A stretch of DNA of 64,000 nt from Petunia secreta (GCA_029990175.1 JARKIP010000042.1:3100001-3164000), one strand, 5' to 3'. Counted from the stretch's first letter, positions 23,048 to 34,143 are shown. Numbers and translations: made by a program. The notes: a model not told the origin generated them from the sequence alone.

Positions 23048-23947
23048 TGTTATAATCTATGCACCTCCTAAGGACACTAGAAGGGGGGTTGAATAGTGTC
23101 CACTGATTTTCGATTCAAGAACTCGATTCTCCTGAGTCAAGAACCCTGTTCTTGCCTCTACAGTTTTGCAACCTGAACACCACAACACACGCCAATCACA
23201 GACACAAGAAACACAAGGATTTTACGTGGAAAACTCCTTGCTCAAGGGAGAAAAACCACAACCCACACTCTGAGATTTTAGAACACAATCCACTAACAAC
23301 ACGAGCAAGTTTCTGATTACAAGACTCTGTAACCAAGGGGCTACACTCTAGACCCTAATCACTAAACAAAGCTAAACTCTAGCTTTACAAAGTAATCTCT
23401 CAATAGTTCACCTAATACACTGCTTCTAAGATAAGCTCATAGATAAAACAATGATCACTCAAAATAAGACAACTTACAAAGCAAAGAACCTAGACAGAAT
23501 ATCTAGACTCAATCTACTCAAGTCCACCAGTTGTCTTCTTCAGTTATCTCACGTTTGAAAGTTGCTAGATCGCCTTTGTATACTCTCAACTCTCTATTTG
23601 TGAATATCTCATTTCGGCTGTATCAACTACTTGTATTTATATGGGCTTTACAACCCTAGTTGAGTCCCACAAGGAATCCTTGTAATTATGGTAAGACAAG
23701 ATTCCTTGTAACTCTTTCCTTGTTGAAGTCCAACTCTTATTCATACTTTGAAGACACAGCCTGGGCACCGCCTCTTTTAGTCTTACTAGAATGCATATTC
23801 ATTCACGCGCCACTACTCCTAGTTCCGCAGGAATTTGCAACCCTCAGATCTTTTCGACCAATCGTGCCCTACTATTCAAGGACTAGATTCTTCTTAGAAA
23901 CCACTGAGTCCTTCTTGTTTGTCATTCTTCAAAACCAATTCTCAACA
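23048..23947 (-). repeat. 5' LTR of the Sirevirus-like element
   Basis: A 900-bp LTR with the same TGTTGAGAATTGG and TATAACA ends as the copy at 13295-14193. TATA box CATATAAATA lies at about 23634-23643. Transcription would run leftwards. Confidence 0.88.
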
Positions 23948-26004
23948 TTAGCAATCCTCGTGGACAGAATTCCCTGTGATGAGAAACTACAGCGTTATAT
24001 TTTTTTCGTTCAATGATTATATATGTGTTTTATGCTAGCTAGAAGCTACATAGATAGGCTAGTCCCACCTCTCTTTTAAATAATTCACATTCACGGAAAT
24101 TCAGCACATTAAAGTCTACGAAGAAGCAATTTGTAGAGAGGAACACTATGCTGCAATTAATTTGACGGCTAGTGGCACGTCTGGTTGCAGCTAACGGTAA
24201 AGTTAAGGTGAGAACAATCCCCACCTTACCCTCAGAGGCTTTTCTGTCAATAACTTTGCTTTGGATTCTCTCAAAAGCTTAGCTATCAACTTATCATGTT
24301 TCTATCTTGTGGGCAAGTTTCGCATTTGGTGCGTTTATTCCTCAAGAGGTGGGTCTTTTCTTCTAGTCCCTTTCACTTGCTCCTATCTTAGATCCATTAT
24401 CATTTTAGGAATGCGATAAAGAGGAATTTCCAATGCCCATAAAACAACTTCTTTTCAATTGCAACATGCATGGTAAATGTATGAGTTATTTTTTACTAGC
24501 ATGTTATTCTAATAGCCAAGTATAGGTAAACTAATCTGGTGGTCAGTGGCAGTAATATAATGTATGATCAAATCGAGTGTCACGTTCATGGAATCAAATG
24601 TGTTTCAGCATCCGATGACCTGTATGATAACCCCAAAGGTAGTCAATAATGTGCTAGCTAGCAAATGGGTCATCGCCCTTTTCCCAGTAGGCAAGGCACG
24701 TTTGTGAGATCTTCTTTTGAGCTAGCTAATATTTGCAAGAAGGGATGTAGCAGATATGTCGTAATTTGTTGAAAGGTGGTCTTACCTAGCCAAAAGGCCT
24801 GGGTCAAATTTCTACCTAACTATTTGTGTAGATATACTAGATAGTGGCATGATGACCCAATCATCTCTATAAAGTCGTTCCTTGCATTTGGATCGGATTG
24901 GATGAGTGCACGACACTGAAAGTAGGTTGTTAGCGCCATATCTTTTTCATGATCTTAGCCTTTTCCTGTCCATGCCATAATCTTTATCTGGTTCGCAATC
25001 AAAACTTTTCCAAGTACGTCGACCCACAAAGATAGCATGCATTGGCAAATATGCATTTTTTTCCCCAATTTAGGGTACGTACCCTTCCACTGCAAACCAA
25101 ACGTTGGATTGAAATATATTTTCTTCATGATGATCGAGAGGGTACTGCTTTAGACCTCTCTACAATTTCAACCAAATGGTTGGAAGTTCGACTCACGCCA
25201 GCATGTTACAGATCAACAAAGCACAATCCACAAAGGTTATCCTATATATTGACTTGGATCGAAGTTTAAAAAATGCGAAATACTCGTGAACCTTGTGATC
25301 TAAAATAACCAATATATAAATATGTAGTTATAAAGCATCTCATAAGAAATAAAGTGTAATTTTGAAGTTAAATTATTTCTATGTTTAGAACTATATCATT
25401 CTCTTTGGAATGGACTAACAAAAAAATAGTATTTTTTTGTTTTTTGGAACGGATAGAATAGTATTTTTCTTTTTAATCAATGAGGGATAATTATCACACA
25501 ATGACATCTCTTTCTTTTTTGCATTAATCGACTTATTACCGACCAAAATAAAGAGTCCAATCCAAAAAGACTAGCCTATTAGATTGAATAATTCATATAT
25601 AGCACATTTAACTCGTTATTTGTTAGTATAAAATTAAAATCGTTTTAGTTTTTGCCAGTAGGTCATGATAACGTGGCTGATATTCTCAGTATTTCATATT
25701 CTTACCATATCGACGAAAAATATCAATTTTCTAGAACAGTTAGAAATAATTTTTAAGAGATACGAAGTCTTATTAGAAAAAACATGCATGTGCAAAGAAT
25801 TTGAAATCTGTCAAGTTGTATTTGTTTGGGAGACTCTTTAGAAAAATATTTGATTTTAATGACTTTTGTTCTAAATAATGAGAATTCCAAGGACTATTGC
25901 TCAGACGGGCCTACATCCAGATCTTTTTCAATCACTTATTATTCCACGGCAAAAGAATCAGCATTAGTGATGTATCAAAGATTTATTAATCAGTGCAGGG
26001 TACT
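23948..26004. other. No gene recognised
   Basis: About 2 kb without a convincing coding region or RNA gene on either strand. Near 25260-25430 there is a degraded relative of the Stowaway MITE at 5645, sharing CTTGTGATCTAAAATAA and the CTTTGGAAT..GACTAACAAA end pattern. Short open frames at 25042 and 25826 have no domain. Confidence 0.5.
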
Positions 26005-27741
26005 TGTAATAGTCCCAGCCGGCCGGTAATATTGTCCGCTTTGAATTTGAACCCGCACAGATTTAAAACACATCACTAGGGTTTAAAACATGTATACTTA
26101 TATACTCAACATCTCTCATGTGTTATGCCGATGTGAGATACTCTCTTATGGACTCGGTGTCCTAAATGAGGTTTGCCCCGCGTACTTGGGATTCGTCTAG
26201 ACTAAGCACTGAAGTTTGCCCCACGTACCGCAGATTTGCCTAGACTCAGTTTTAAATTCTGTCCAATATCGACAAGGCTGACATAGAGTGGCTCTGATAC
26301 AATCTGTAACAGCCAAGCCGCTAGTGATACTGTCCGCTTTGGACCTGAGCCCGCACGGATTTAAAACGCGTCACTAGGGTTTAAGGCATGTATACTTATA
26401 TATCCAGCATCTCTCTTGTGTTATGTCGATGTGGGATGCTACTCCATAGCTGGGGTATCACATATACCCCCTCTTTATGGACTCAGCGTCCTAGCTGAGG
26501 TTTGCCCTGCGTACCCAGGATTCGCCTAGACTCATCACTGAGATTTGCTCTGCGTACCCGGGATTCGCCTAAACTCAATTAAACTCTGACCCACATCGTC
26601 AAGGCTAACACGAAGTGACTCTTATACCATCTGTAGCAGCCCAAGCCTGCTAGTGATACTGTCCCCTTTTGGCCTGAGCCCGCACGGATTTAAAACGTAT
26701 CACTAGGGTTTAAGGTATGTATACTTATATACCCAGCATCTCTCATGTGTTTTGCCGATGTGCGATACTTAATCCTTAGCTGAGCTGTCGCATACATCTA
26801 TAATAGCCCCACCCGCTAGTGATACTATCCACTTTGGACCTGAGCTCACACGGATTTAAAACGCGTCACTAGGGTTTAAGGCATGTATACTTATATATCC
26901 AACATCTCTCTTGTGTTATGCCGATGTGGGATACTACTCTATAGCTGGGGTATCACATACACCCCCCTCTTTATGGACTCAGTGTCTTCGCTGAAGTTTG
27001 TCCTGCATACCCGGAATTCGCCTAGACTCCTCACTGAGATTTGCTCCGCGTACCCGAGATTCGCCTAAACTCAATTGAACTCTGACCCACATCGTCAAGG
27101 CTAATACGGAGTGACTCTTATACCATATGTAGCAGCCCAAGCCCGCTAGTGATACTGTCCGCTTTGGGCCTGATCTCGCACGGATTTAAAATGTATCACT
27201 AGGGTTTAAGGCATGTATACTTATATACCCAGCATCTCTCATGTGTTTCGCCGATGAGCACCCATCCCGCTGGTGATACTGTCCGCTTTGGGCTTGAGCC
27301 CGCACGGATTTAAAACGCGTCACTAAGGTTTAAGGCATGTATACTTATATACCCAGTATCTATCTTGTGTTATGCTAATGCGAGATTCTTAATCCTTAAG
27401 GGGTGTCGCGTACACCCCTTCTTATGGACTCAGCGTCCTAGCTGAGGTTTGCCCCGCATACCCCGTATTCACCTAGACTCATCACTAAGGTTTTTCCCGC
27501 ATATCCGGAATTTGCCTAGACTAAGTCTTGAACTCTGTTCCACATCGACAAAGCTAAAACGGAGTAGTTCTGATACCATCTGCAACAGCCCAAGCCCGCT
27601 AGTGATACTGTCCGCTTTGGGCCTTAGCCTGCACGGATTTAAGATGCGTCACTAGGGTTTAAGGCATGTATACTTATATACCCAACATCTCTCATGTCTA
27701 ATGCCGATGTGGGATACTTAATCCTTAGCTGGGGTGTTGCA
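26005..27741 (-). mobile_element. Tandem TRIM array: seven LTR copies, four internal segments
   Basis: A miniature LTR retrotransposon (TRIM) in tandem. LTR copies of about 130-160 bp begin at about 26005, 26305, 26632, 26800, 27128, 27257 and 27581. Each contains CTAGTGATACTGTCCGCTTT, CACGGATTTAAAA and GTATACTTATATA. Four internal segments (about 26141, 26463, 26958 and 27411 onward) carry a tRNA-Met-type primer site (minus strand TGGTATCAGA, for example near 27567-27576, others diverged). Three also have a purine tract next to the LTR (minus strand AAAGAGGGGGGT). Copies three/four and five/six abut with little or no internal sequence. The outer 5 bp are GTACT and CTACT, a near-match consistent with one target duplication around the whole array. 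There is no coding capacity. Confidence 0.8.
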
Positions 27742-28830
27742 CTACTGATTATACACAGTGCGGTATCAAATTACGTTTACGTAATTCAAATTAAGAAACG
27801 TAAAAATATCCTTACGAAAAATCCTTATTTACCAAATTATTCCTCATTAATTAACCATATCTCTCTCAAAATAAAATTATATTTTTTTCCTATTTTCTTT
27901 CTTATACGTACTTTTACATATCGTTTTCCTCTAACTTTAATTTAAGTGATTTCTTTTGATATATTTAAATCATCTTTTAAAAGTAAGTAATTACAAGAAA
28001 TTCCTAATTCTGTTATCACTTTGATTAAACTATATTTTATGTTGTTTCAAAAACTTATATTTATATCTTTTACATTACGTTTACATTTTAACTAAATAAT
28101 TTTTTTTAATTACAGTCATTTATGATAAAGATTTCAAATTAGTTTTTTGTTTCTAATAATCCAAATGTAAAATGAACTTGGATGTTTTTTTCGTAACTTG
28201 ACACTCAAAAATACTTTTCGTAAAGATTAGTCAAACACAAATTATTTGTCAAAAATACTTCTTCAATGAGTTGTCCAAACACAAACTGCTAATTATCTAA
28301 AAGTACTTATTTGAAAAGTACTTTTGTCAAAAATATTTTTCAAAATAAACAGTTTTTGGCAGCAATCCCAAACAGGCTCATATGTTAACACTATACTGCC
28401 AAATATACTGATAATTTTATTCGTGACATATTGTAAACCACAATAACTAAAGACAATCTTGCTCCAACTTGGATTGTATTTGAAAGGGATTCTGCATCCG
28501 ACGTAGCCATTAAGAGGCTAAGTTAATTCCAATGATCTTTACCTGATCTATCAATATACAGCTCAAAAGTGAAAGTTTAAGACAAGTTGAAAGTGCCAAA
28601 ACTTACCAAGTATCGCTGATATTATTCCTTCAAAGCCCATATAAATCACTCAACAAAATCCGGTTTCTCATTTTAAGATCCTTTCAGGATTAAAAGGCAA
28701 TAAATCTGGAATAACACTCAAAGTAAAAAAGGGCATTCTAATACAAACAAGAGTGCTTAATAACTACATGCCTAATATTCCATTAAAAAGTGTAATCAAG
28801 TCACGGATGGCGTATTAGAATAGAAAACTA
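27742..28830. other. No gene; contains a degraded GAGCCTGTTTGG-family MITE end
   Basis: Very AT-rich. At about 28180-28380, CAAACACAAA and AAAGTACTTATTTGAAAAGTAC lead to CCCAAACAGGCTCA, the right end of the MITE family seen at 9581. The left end is not recognisable. Nothing else is identified. Confidence 0.45.
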
Positions 28831-29016
28831 CTCCCTCGCCCCAATTTGTTTTCCCAATTTGTTTGTCGTCTTTTCTTAATCCTTGTCAAAAAGAATATCA
28901 CGTCCCTGTTGTACGTTTTAAATTCATGAGCACTAGGAAAAAAAAGTATCTTGCTAAACAAATTCTACAGTATTTTTGGGTAGGGCGATAAAGAAGTTTG
29001 ATATTGATAGAGGGAG
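28831..29016. mobile_element. Stowaway-type MITE
   Basis: Starts CTCCCTCGCCCCAATTTG after TA and ends GATAGAGGGAG before TA, 186 bp in total. It shares the TTTGTTTGTCGTC motif with the copy at 5645. Confidence 0.7.
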
Positions 29017-29100
29017 TATCTTCATGCTTCATAATCAGCTATTTTGTAAGTCCAAAAAAAAAAAGAAAAAAAAAAGTATATGCACTCAAGGTAAATGGTG

Positions 29101-29252
29101 ACTAGCTAGTTTTCGCACTACGTAAAGAGAATCAGCCAACAATTACAAACTTTTAAAAAAGAAGCTAGATTTAGAAACTAGCTAGTTTTCGAACTACGTA
29201 AAAAGAATCAGCCAACAATTACAAACTTTTAAAAAAGAAGCTAGATTTAAAA
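29101..29252. repeat. 76-bp direct tandem duplication
   Basis: ACTAGCTAGTTTTCG begins at 29101 and again at 29177. The two 76-bp copies differ at only a few positions. They probably arose by slippage or unequal exchange. Confidence 0.9.
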
Positions 29253-29722
29253 ACGCACGTTTTTTAATACTATCCACATAACAAAAGCCTGAGATATTGA
29301 ACGAAATACCGACAAATTTTACTGGAATTTAGTTCAAAGTTACAGAGATTTTTACTGGAGCTTCGTATTTGAAGTCCGGGGTATTTTGTATTGGGACTTT
29401 TGAACTAAAATTTTTAAAGTCCAAATATTTTATACTGAATTTCATATTAAGTGATTCCCAAGTATTTTGTACTAGGACTTTTGAACTAAACGTTCAAAGT
29501 CCCAGGACATTATACTAGGGTTTCATATTCAGCAAGTCCTAGTACAAAATTGAATTTTGAAAATTTTAGTTCAAAATCTCAGTATAAAGTAGCTGAATTT
29601 TTCTGTATTTTTTAATCTGCCTAGTCTTCTAACACCGGCTAGTTTTTTTTATCGCGATACAAATAAGCTACGGGATCAAATTTTTACAGCAAAATTGATG
29701 TGCCCCCACATATTCAGGCCCA
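29253..29722. other. No gene; diverged internal repeats
   Basis: AT-rich sequence in which TTTTGTAYTRGGACTTTTGAACTAAA recurs in imperfect copies (about 29388, 29468) and inverted forms (TAGTTCAAAA near 29568). Origin unknown. Confidence 0.45.
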
Positions 29723-30568
29723 TTTATCTTTGGGAGAATTTCAAAAAACTAGGCAGCCCACTACACAAAATTATAAATGAGGGGCCACATTTCATTTATA
29801 GCACCCCCTTATTTTTAAATTACATAACATAGCATCCCCTTATTTTTAAAATTACAGAACATAGTACCCATTTGAACTAAAAACCCTTGGAGCCACTACC
29901 CCACCCTCCCCTGCCACTGGCCTGTGGCCGGAAAACAGAAATTTCACTGGATCTCGTCGAATTGCTTATTTTATTAGTGGATTTGTTTAAATAATTATTT
30001 TTTGATAATTTTATACACCTAAATCTATCAAAATAATAAATTATACATGTAAATACATAGAAAATTATATTTGCAAGAAGAAAAATAAAAAAATATACAC
30101 AAAAAATATAAATTTTATATAAGCATCCATAAATAGAGCACATATCTAAAATTTATACAACTTTATTCATTGTTGATACATGCATATACAGCTTTATACA
30201 AATTCATATAAGTGCATAGAATATGTATATTCACTGTATATACACGCATATACAGATTTATACATTTTTATACACATTTACAGGAGTGTATAAACTTTTA
30301 TAAAAATATATAAAACTGTATAAACTCGCAAAATTGATTTTATACAGTATTTCAGGCAGCTTCTACACAAATTCTTAACAAATATAAAAGATTTGTACAT
30401 TTTTATACAAGAAAAATACTAGATCTAAAAAGTTTTAACAAAAAAAAGTAGATCTCACCGGATTTTAATGAAAAGGGTGAGAAAAGAAGAAGAAACATGA
30501 GAAACAAACCCCTCACCGGAATTTTGACCGGAATATACAATGGAAAATCACATTATTATTCAAAAAGC

Positions 30569-30599
<31 letters not shown>

Positions 30600-30939
30600 G
30601 AAGAAGCAGTGGCGCCGGCTTGGATGAGAGAGGATGAAGATAAGGCTGTGGTGGAAGGGTGGGGGGAGGCGGCGTTATTGTGTAAGGGGGACGAAAAGAG
30701 AGGAAAAATGGGAAGAAGAGAAGGAGAAGAGAAAAAAAAAATGGGAGCTAGGGTTTTTTTTTTTCCCTTTAAATAGGGGGGTGATATAGAGTGAAAGGGA
30801 AAGAAAAGGAGGGAGGTGCTATAGAGTGAAAGGAAAAAAAAGAAGGGGGTGCTATGTCGGGTAAGATAAGAAAATAGGAGTCTTTTTTGGTAATTTTCAT
30901 GAGTGGGGTGTCTCTCCATGTAATTGTCCCTTTATCTTT
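29723..30939. mobile_element. Non-autonomous Mutator-like element with 9-bp target duplication
   Basis: The element is 29732-30930 (1199 bp), flanked by a perfect 9-bp duplication TTTATCTTT (29723-29731 and 30931-30939). Left end GGGAGAATTTCA and right end TGTAATTGTCCC are imperfect inverted termini. The similarity extends inward: TATAGCACCCCCTTATTTT on the left matches the complement of the right arm near 30780-30855. The middle holds TATACA-rich DNA and a GC-richer purine block (30540-30780) unlike its surroundings, which could be captured host sequence. No transposase. Open frames inside are low-complexity (poly-Lys/Glu or poly-Phe) and not accepted as genes. Confidence 0.7.
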
Positions 30940-31040
30940 TCATAAAATTATAGAATTGCCAAAGTAAGATAGTTTGTTCACTTTCGTTTTTGGCTTACAG
31001 TATTAAGTCCAAATATCATGTTTATTCATGATTGCATCTT

Positions 31041-31044
<4 letters not shown>

Positions 31045-31080
<36 letters not shown>
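31045..31080. repeat. (TA)n tract at the pararetrovirus junction
   Basis: About 36 bp of pure AT repeat lies exactly at the left edge of the endogenous pararetrovirus. A shorter TTATATATAT tract lies at the right edge (48031-48040). Integration of endogenous pararetroviruses into TA repeats is documented in plants. Confidence 0.9.
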
Positions 31081-31083
<3 letters not shown>

Positions 31084-31449
31084 GGAAGCGAACCTCCTAA
31101 GTGAAAGGGAAGAAATAAAGAGAAGTAAGGACAGGAAGCAAGTGCAGATTAATTAATTAATTAATTAATTAATTAAGTTGGTAATTAGGTGGCAGTGCCA
31201 ACCATATATAATATGTAATGCAAGAATTTAAATATGCAGTACAGTAAAGTAAATCAGGCGGTAAAACCGACCATATGCATGAAATTCACAATATAAATAT
31301 TCGAGACAAAAATTTAATATAAGGAGATTATATTAAAATTAAAAATATTACAAAGCTAGAGGGATAGAACTCTAACCAATTCTAGAGAGAGTGAGAATAT
31401 TGTGACTGATGTAGTAGAAGTGATGTGTATTTTTACAAGTGATGGTGGG

Positions 31450-31660
31450 GCGTATTTATAAAAAAATATACATGAAATATCTTGCTAATGCTTGCTGATG
31501 TTATTGATGATGTTAGCTTTATCTTGCTAATGCTTGCTGAGGTCATGGATGATGTCAGCTTTAGTTGATGTCATGATGTGTCATGCTGATGTCTTGGATG
31601 ATGTCAGCTTGATGTAATAATTCTGTACTTCAAAATGATGACACCTTGATGTCATGCTTG
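31450..31660 (-). promoter_or_regulatory. Pararetroviral promoter: TATA box and four TGACATCA motifs
   Basis: On the minus strand TTTATAAATACG (around 31453-31464) is a good TATA box. Upstream lie four exact TGACATCA motifs (plus-strand TGATGTCA at 31550-31557, 31566-31573, 31599-31606 and 31647-31654), spaced 16, 33 and 48 bp. TGACG/TGACATCA sites are bound by TGA-type bZIP factors and form the as-1/ocs-like activators of caulimovirus promoters. Transcription would start near 31430 and run left toward the leader. Confidence 0.65.
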
Positions 31661-31670
31661 CACATTTTGA

Positions 31671-32607
31671 TTATTCTTCTGCTAAGTCATAATCAGGGTC
31701 TTCTTCTTCTTCTTCTTCTTCTAAATATAGTTGAGACTTCTGGCTGGAGGGTCCAGCTTTAAGTTGTTGGAGGATTAATTTCATTTGTTCAATAAAATCT
31801 CCTTTATTGCTAGAGCTGGCTAACTGCACAGCCGCTATTTATTTTTGTTGAAAAAATGAGTATTCGACAGCATCTATTGGAGACAGATACTTTGGATTTT
31901 CCAGGAACCATTTTTCTAATGCCGGAACATAGGCTTCAGAAGGATTCCAGTTTTTGTACCATTTTGTGTGACCTTGAAGGGCCAACCATGGTAGTCTTTT
32001 ATGTCCATCTGGCTTATGAAACAAATATATTTGGGAGTAGATCCACGGAATGTGAAATCTATGGAAAAATTGGAGGAGTACAGGTATTTGTTGTTGACTA
32101 AAGAACCTGGTATTGAAATATTCATAACCTTCCTTAACTGAAGTGGGGAAGGATTTCAATTTTGTATCCATATACAGGCCACCATTGATGTATAAACCAC
32201 TGAAAAAATTCAGAGACTAATTATTTACCCAAAAGGATAAACCAAGAGTTTGAAAAGTGAAGGCATTTATCCAGGCAGCCTTGTAGTCGTAATAATTAAA
32301 ATATTAAGGTCGAAAAGGTTGAGAATTTTTTTTATATTTGGATGGATGTGTGCCCCATTCTTTTGGCAAGATTATTTTATTAATCCACATTGTTGTATGT
32401 GTAATATATGCTTGGGTTTGCTTATCTTTATATGGTTTAAATAAGCAACATTTGGCATCTGCAAGGATAAATTCGTAAAATTTTTGAGTATGGTCAGGAG
32501 TTTTTTGTATGAAATTGGCTGATGAGCTAAGCATTTGATTAGCTACTTCTTGAAGGTTTGGATGCCAAAATTTTGGCTCAATTTGGGTAAGCGGACAGAC
32601 ATTGATT
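31671..32607 (-). pseudogene. Pararetrovirus downstream gene, C-terminal half
   Basis: Minus-strand coding pieces at 32304-32590 and 31839-32171, then, past a stop, a tail ending in six Glu codons (a CTT repeat near 31700) and AEE at 31671. Readable motifs include FWHPNLQEVANQML, SEAYVPALEKWF and SPIDAVEYSF. The region lies downstream of RNase H in the viral genome, so it is the 3' end of the polyprotein or a separate second gene. Function unknown. The upstream half is at 41777-42296, cut off by the Gypsy insertion. Several stops are present. Confidence 0.65.
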
Positions 32608-32617
32608 AGCTACTTCT
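32535..32617. repeat. 16-bp duplication at the 5' edge of the Gypsy insertion
   Basis: TTGATTAGCTACTTCT occurs at 32535-32550 inside the viral sequence and again at 32602-32617, immediately before truncated LTR sequence starts at 32618. It looks like filler DNA copied from nearby during repair of a break that also removed the first 342 bp of the LTR. Confidence 0.75.
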
Positions 32618-33675
32618 ATTTAATTTGCATATTGAATTACGGGAGTCCGATTTGAGATCCGCCTTTGCGAGTATGTTACATATATTTTGTATAACTTGTA
32701 TGCAAAAGTTGGAATTATTTCGAGTATAATAGGGTACCATTTTAATTTTCGAAAAGAAAAGAAATTATAAAAGAAAATAAAAAAAAAAGAAAAGAAAGAA
32801 AAGAAAATTTAAGGGCGGTGGACCCTTAGCTTATATAAACTAAGGATGATTCTGATCATCCTATCAAAAAAAAAAAAAAAAACAGAGAAACAAAAATATA
32901 AAAAAAATCAGAAAATTGAAAAAGGAAAGGAAAAGGAGCCGGAGAAAAATAGGATTTTCACCCCGAAACATCCAGGTAATGATGTTAACTAATTATCCTA
33001 GCTTATTACGTGTGTTTGAATATATTTTTACGGTAAAAATCGGGATATTAGACATCGTTTTAATAAGTTCACTGAATAATTTAAAGGGTCAAATGGACAC
33101 CGATAATAGAATTGATTATATATTTGTACTCGGTGAGTTATGGCAACATATAAATGTAATTTATTTAGGGTTTGATTATGTGACCTTAAACCCTATACAT
33201 AGGTCTGGCCTGCGTATTCCGTGTGAATAGGGTATCGGGTTCCTACCTGGATTGCCCTAAGATGTGAGGAATGAAGCCTTTAGCCTAATTTGATATATTT
33301 TTCTGGTTTGGCAATGAATCCAAAGGACAAAGCGGTTATTGAGTGGTTGTACTAACTTTGTAACATGGTAAGTGTTTATATCCATTTCTTTGGAGGCACC
33401 TGGCCTCGTGGATTTTCTACCACGTGTTTCTTACGTGTGTAGCTGCCGATAGGCGTACTCATTAAGCCTTAGCTTTGTATTTACATTGTATATTATATGT
33501 TATGTCCTGTTATTGGTATTGCATTAAGGATTTGAGCATTGTACTCTGGCTGTGAGTTGGTTCCTACTTCCCGGCTGTCGATGAGAGTCCCGCGCCGGTA
33601 AAGGGTTATTATTGCATCACATTGCATTCATATGCATTATATGTCATTCATATGCATTACATTGCATATCATATT

Positions 33676-33983
33676 GGGTGTAGGAGTATTCCGCCCTAGG
33701 ATCAGGAGGATTCCGCTCCATTGTATCATATTGAGGGTAGGAGGATTCTGCCCCAAGAGCAGGAGTATTCCGCTCTTATGTCAGATATTGAGTGCAGGAG
33801 TATTCCGCCTCAGCTTTACATTATATCGGGTGCAGGAGTATTCCGCCCCAGGAGAGTGCAGGAGTATTCCGCCTCTGGTTTATATTATATCGGATGCATG
33901 AGTATTCTGCCCAGGAGCAGGAGTATTCCGCTCCAGTTGGTTATCAGATTGGATTCCTCTCGAATGTAGGAGTATTCCGCTTC
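33676..33983 (+). repeat. Array of about ten short hairpins in E1 5' LTR
   Basis: Each unit has core AGGAG(T/G)ATTCC, which itself pairs GGA with TCC around GTAT, enclosed by GC/GC and then variable complementary arms: AGAGC/GCTCT, GGAGC/GCTCC, GAGTGC/GCCTC, GGGTGC/GCCCC, GAATGT/GCTTC. Spacing is irregular (20-50 bp). A few units have imperfect arms. The same units occur at 40337-41525 and, in other orientation, in E2. Confidence 0.8.
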
Positions 33984-34143
33984 GGGATGGGATTACGGGC
34001 ACATGTGACCCTTTGCATCATATTTCATTTCATCTTATTTCATTTCATACCATTGTGTAGACTTGTGGTACATAACTATTGTTCTGCTTATACGTGCGTT
34101 GCTTATGTGTCTATACATTTCTGGCTCGTATTCTGGGTTGCGG

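Larger units (their letters stand above)
13295..23947 (-). mobile_element. Sirevirus-like Ty1/Copia retrotransposon, 10.65 kb
   Basis: Order on the minus strand: 5' LTR (23048-23947), primer site, gag module A, gag module B, protease-integrase-RT-RNase H, an extra gene in env position, purine tract, 3' LTR (13295-14193). Integrase before RT defines Copia. The long LTRs, coiled-coil gag and extra 3' gene point to the Sirevirus lineage. All reading frames contain stops or frameshifts although the two LTRs are very similar. No clean 5-bp target duplication can be named, because the left side continues into a further gag copy; TTAG occurs at both outer edges (just left of 12158 and at 23948) and may be chance. 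Confidence 0.85.
31081..32617 (-). mobile_element. Endogenous pararetrovirus (Caulimoviridae), 3' part with promoter
   Basis: This is the downstream end, on the minus strand, of the integrated caulimovirid whose other part is at 41777-48030. It holds the end of the last gene, a non-coding region with a strong promoter layout, and a leader that would run into the primer site at 48013-48030 in the circular genome. Net size with the other part is about 7.8 kb, the size of a complete caulimovirid genome. Multiple stops show it is a decayed fossil. An (ATTA)n tract at 31148-31176 lies in the leader. Confidence 0.8.

Noticed and set aside
12158..23952. TTAG on both outer edges as a target duplication for the whole 12158-23947 unit
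   Set aside because: Only four bases, and the left end lies inside gag, where integrase would not cut; probably chance.
26005..27741. Satellite DNA
   Set aside because: The units alternate LTR with primer-site/purine-tract internal segments, which identifies a TRIM array.
30540..30919. Open frames of 78 and 119 codons inside the second MULE
   Set aside because: Poly-Lys/Glu and poly-Phe low complexity driven by purine-rich DNA and a poly-A run.
33676..33983. CRISPR-like array of short repeats
   Set aside because: Plant nuclear context, irregular spacing, the repeats themselves vary in their arms, and no spacer/repeat regularity or cas genes.
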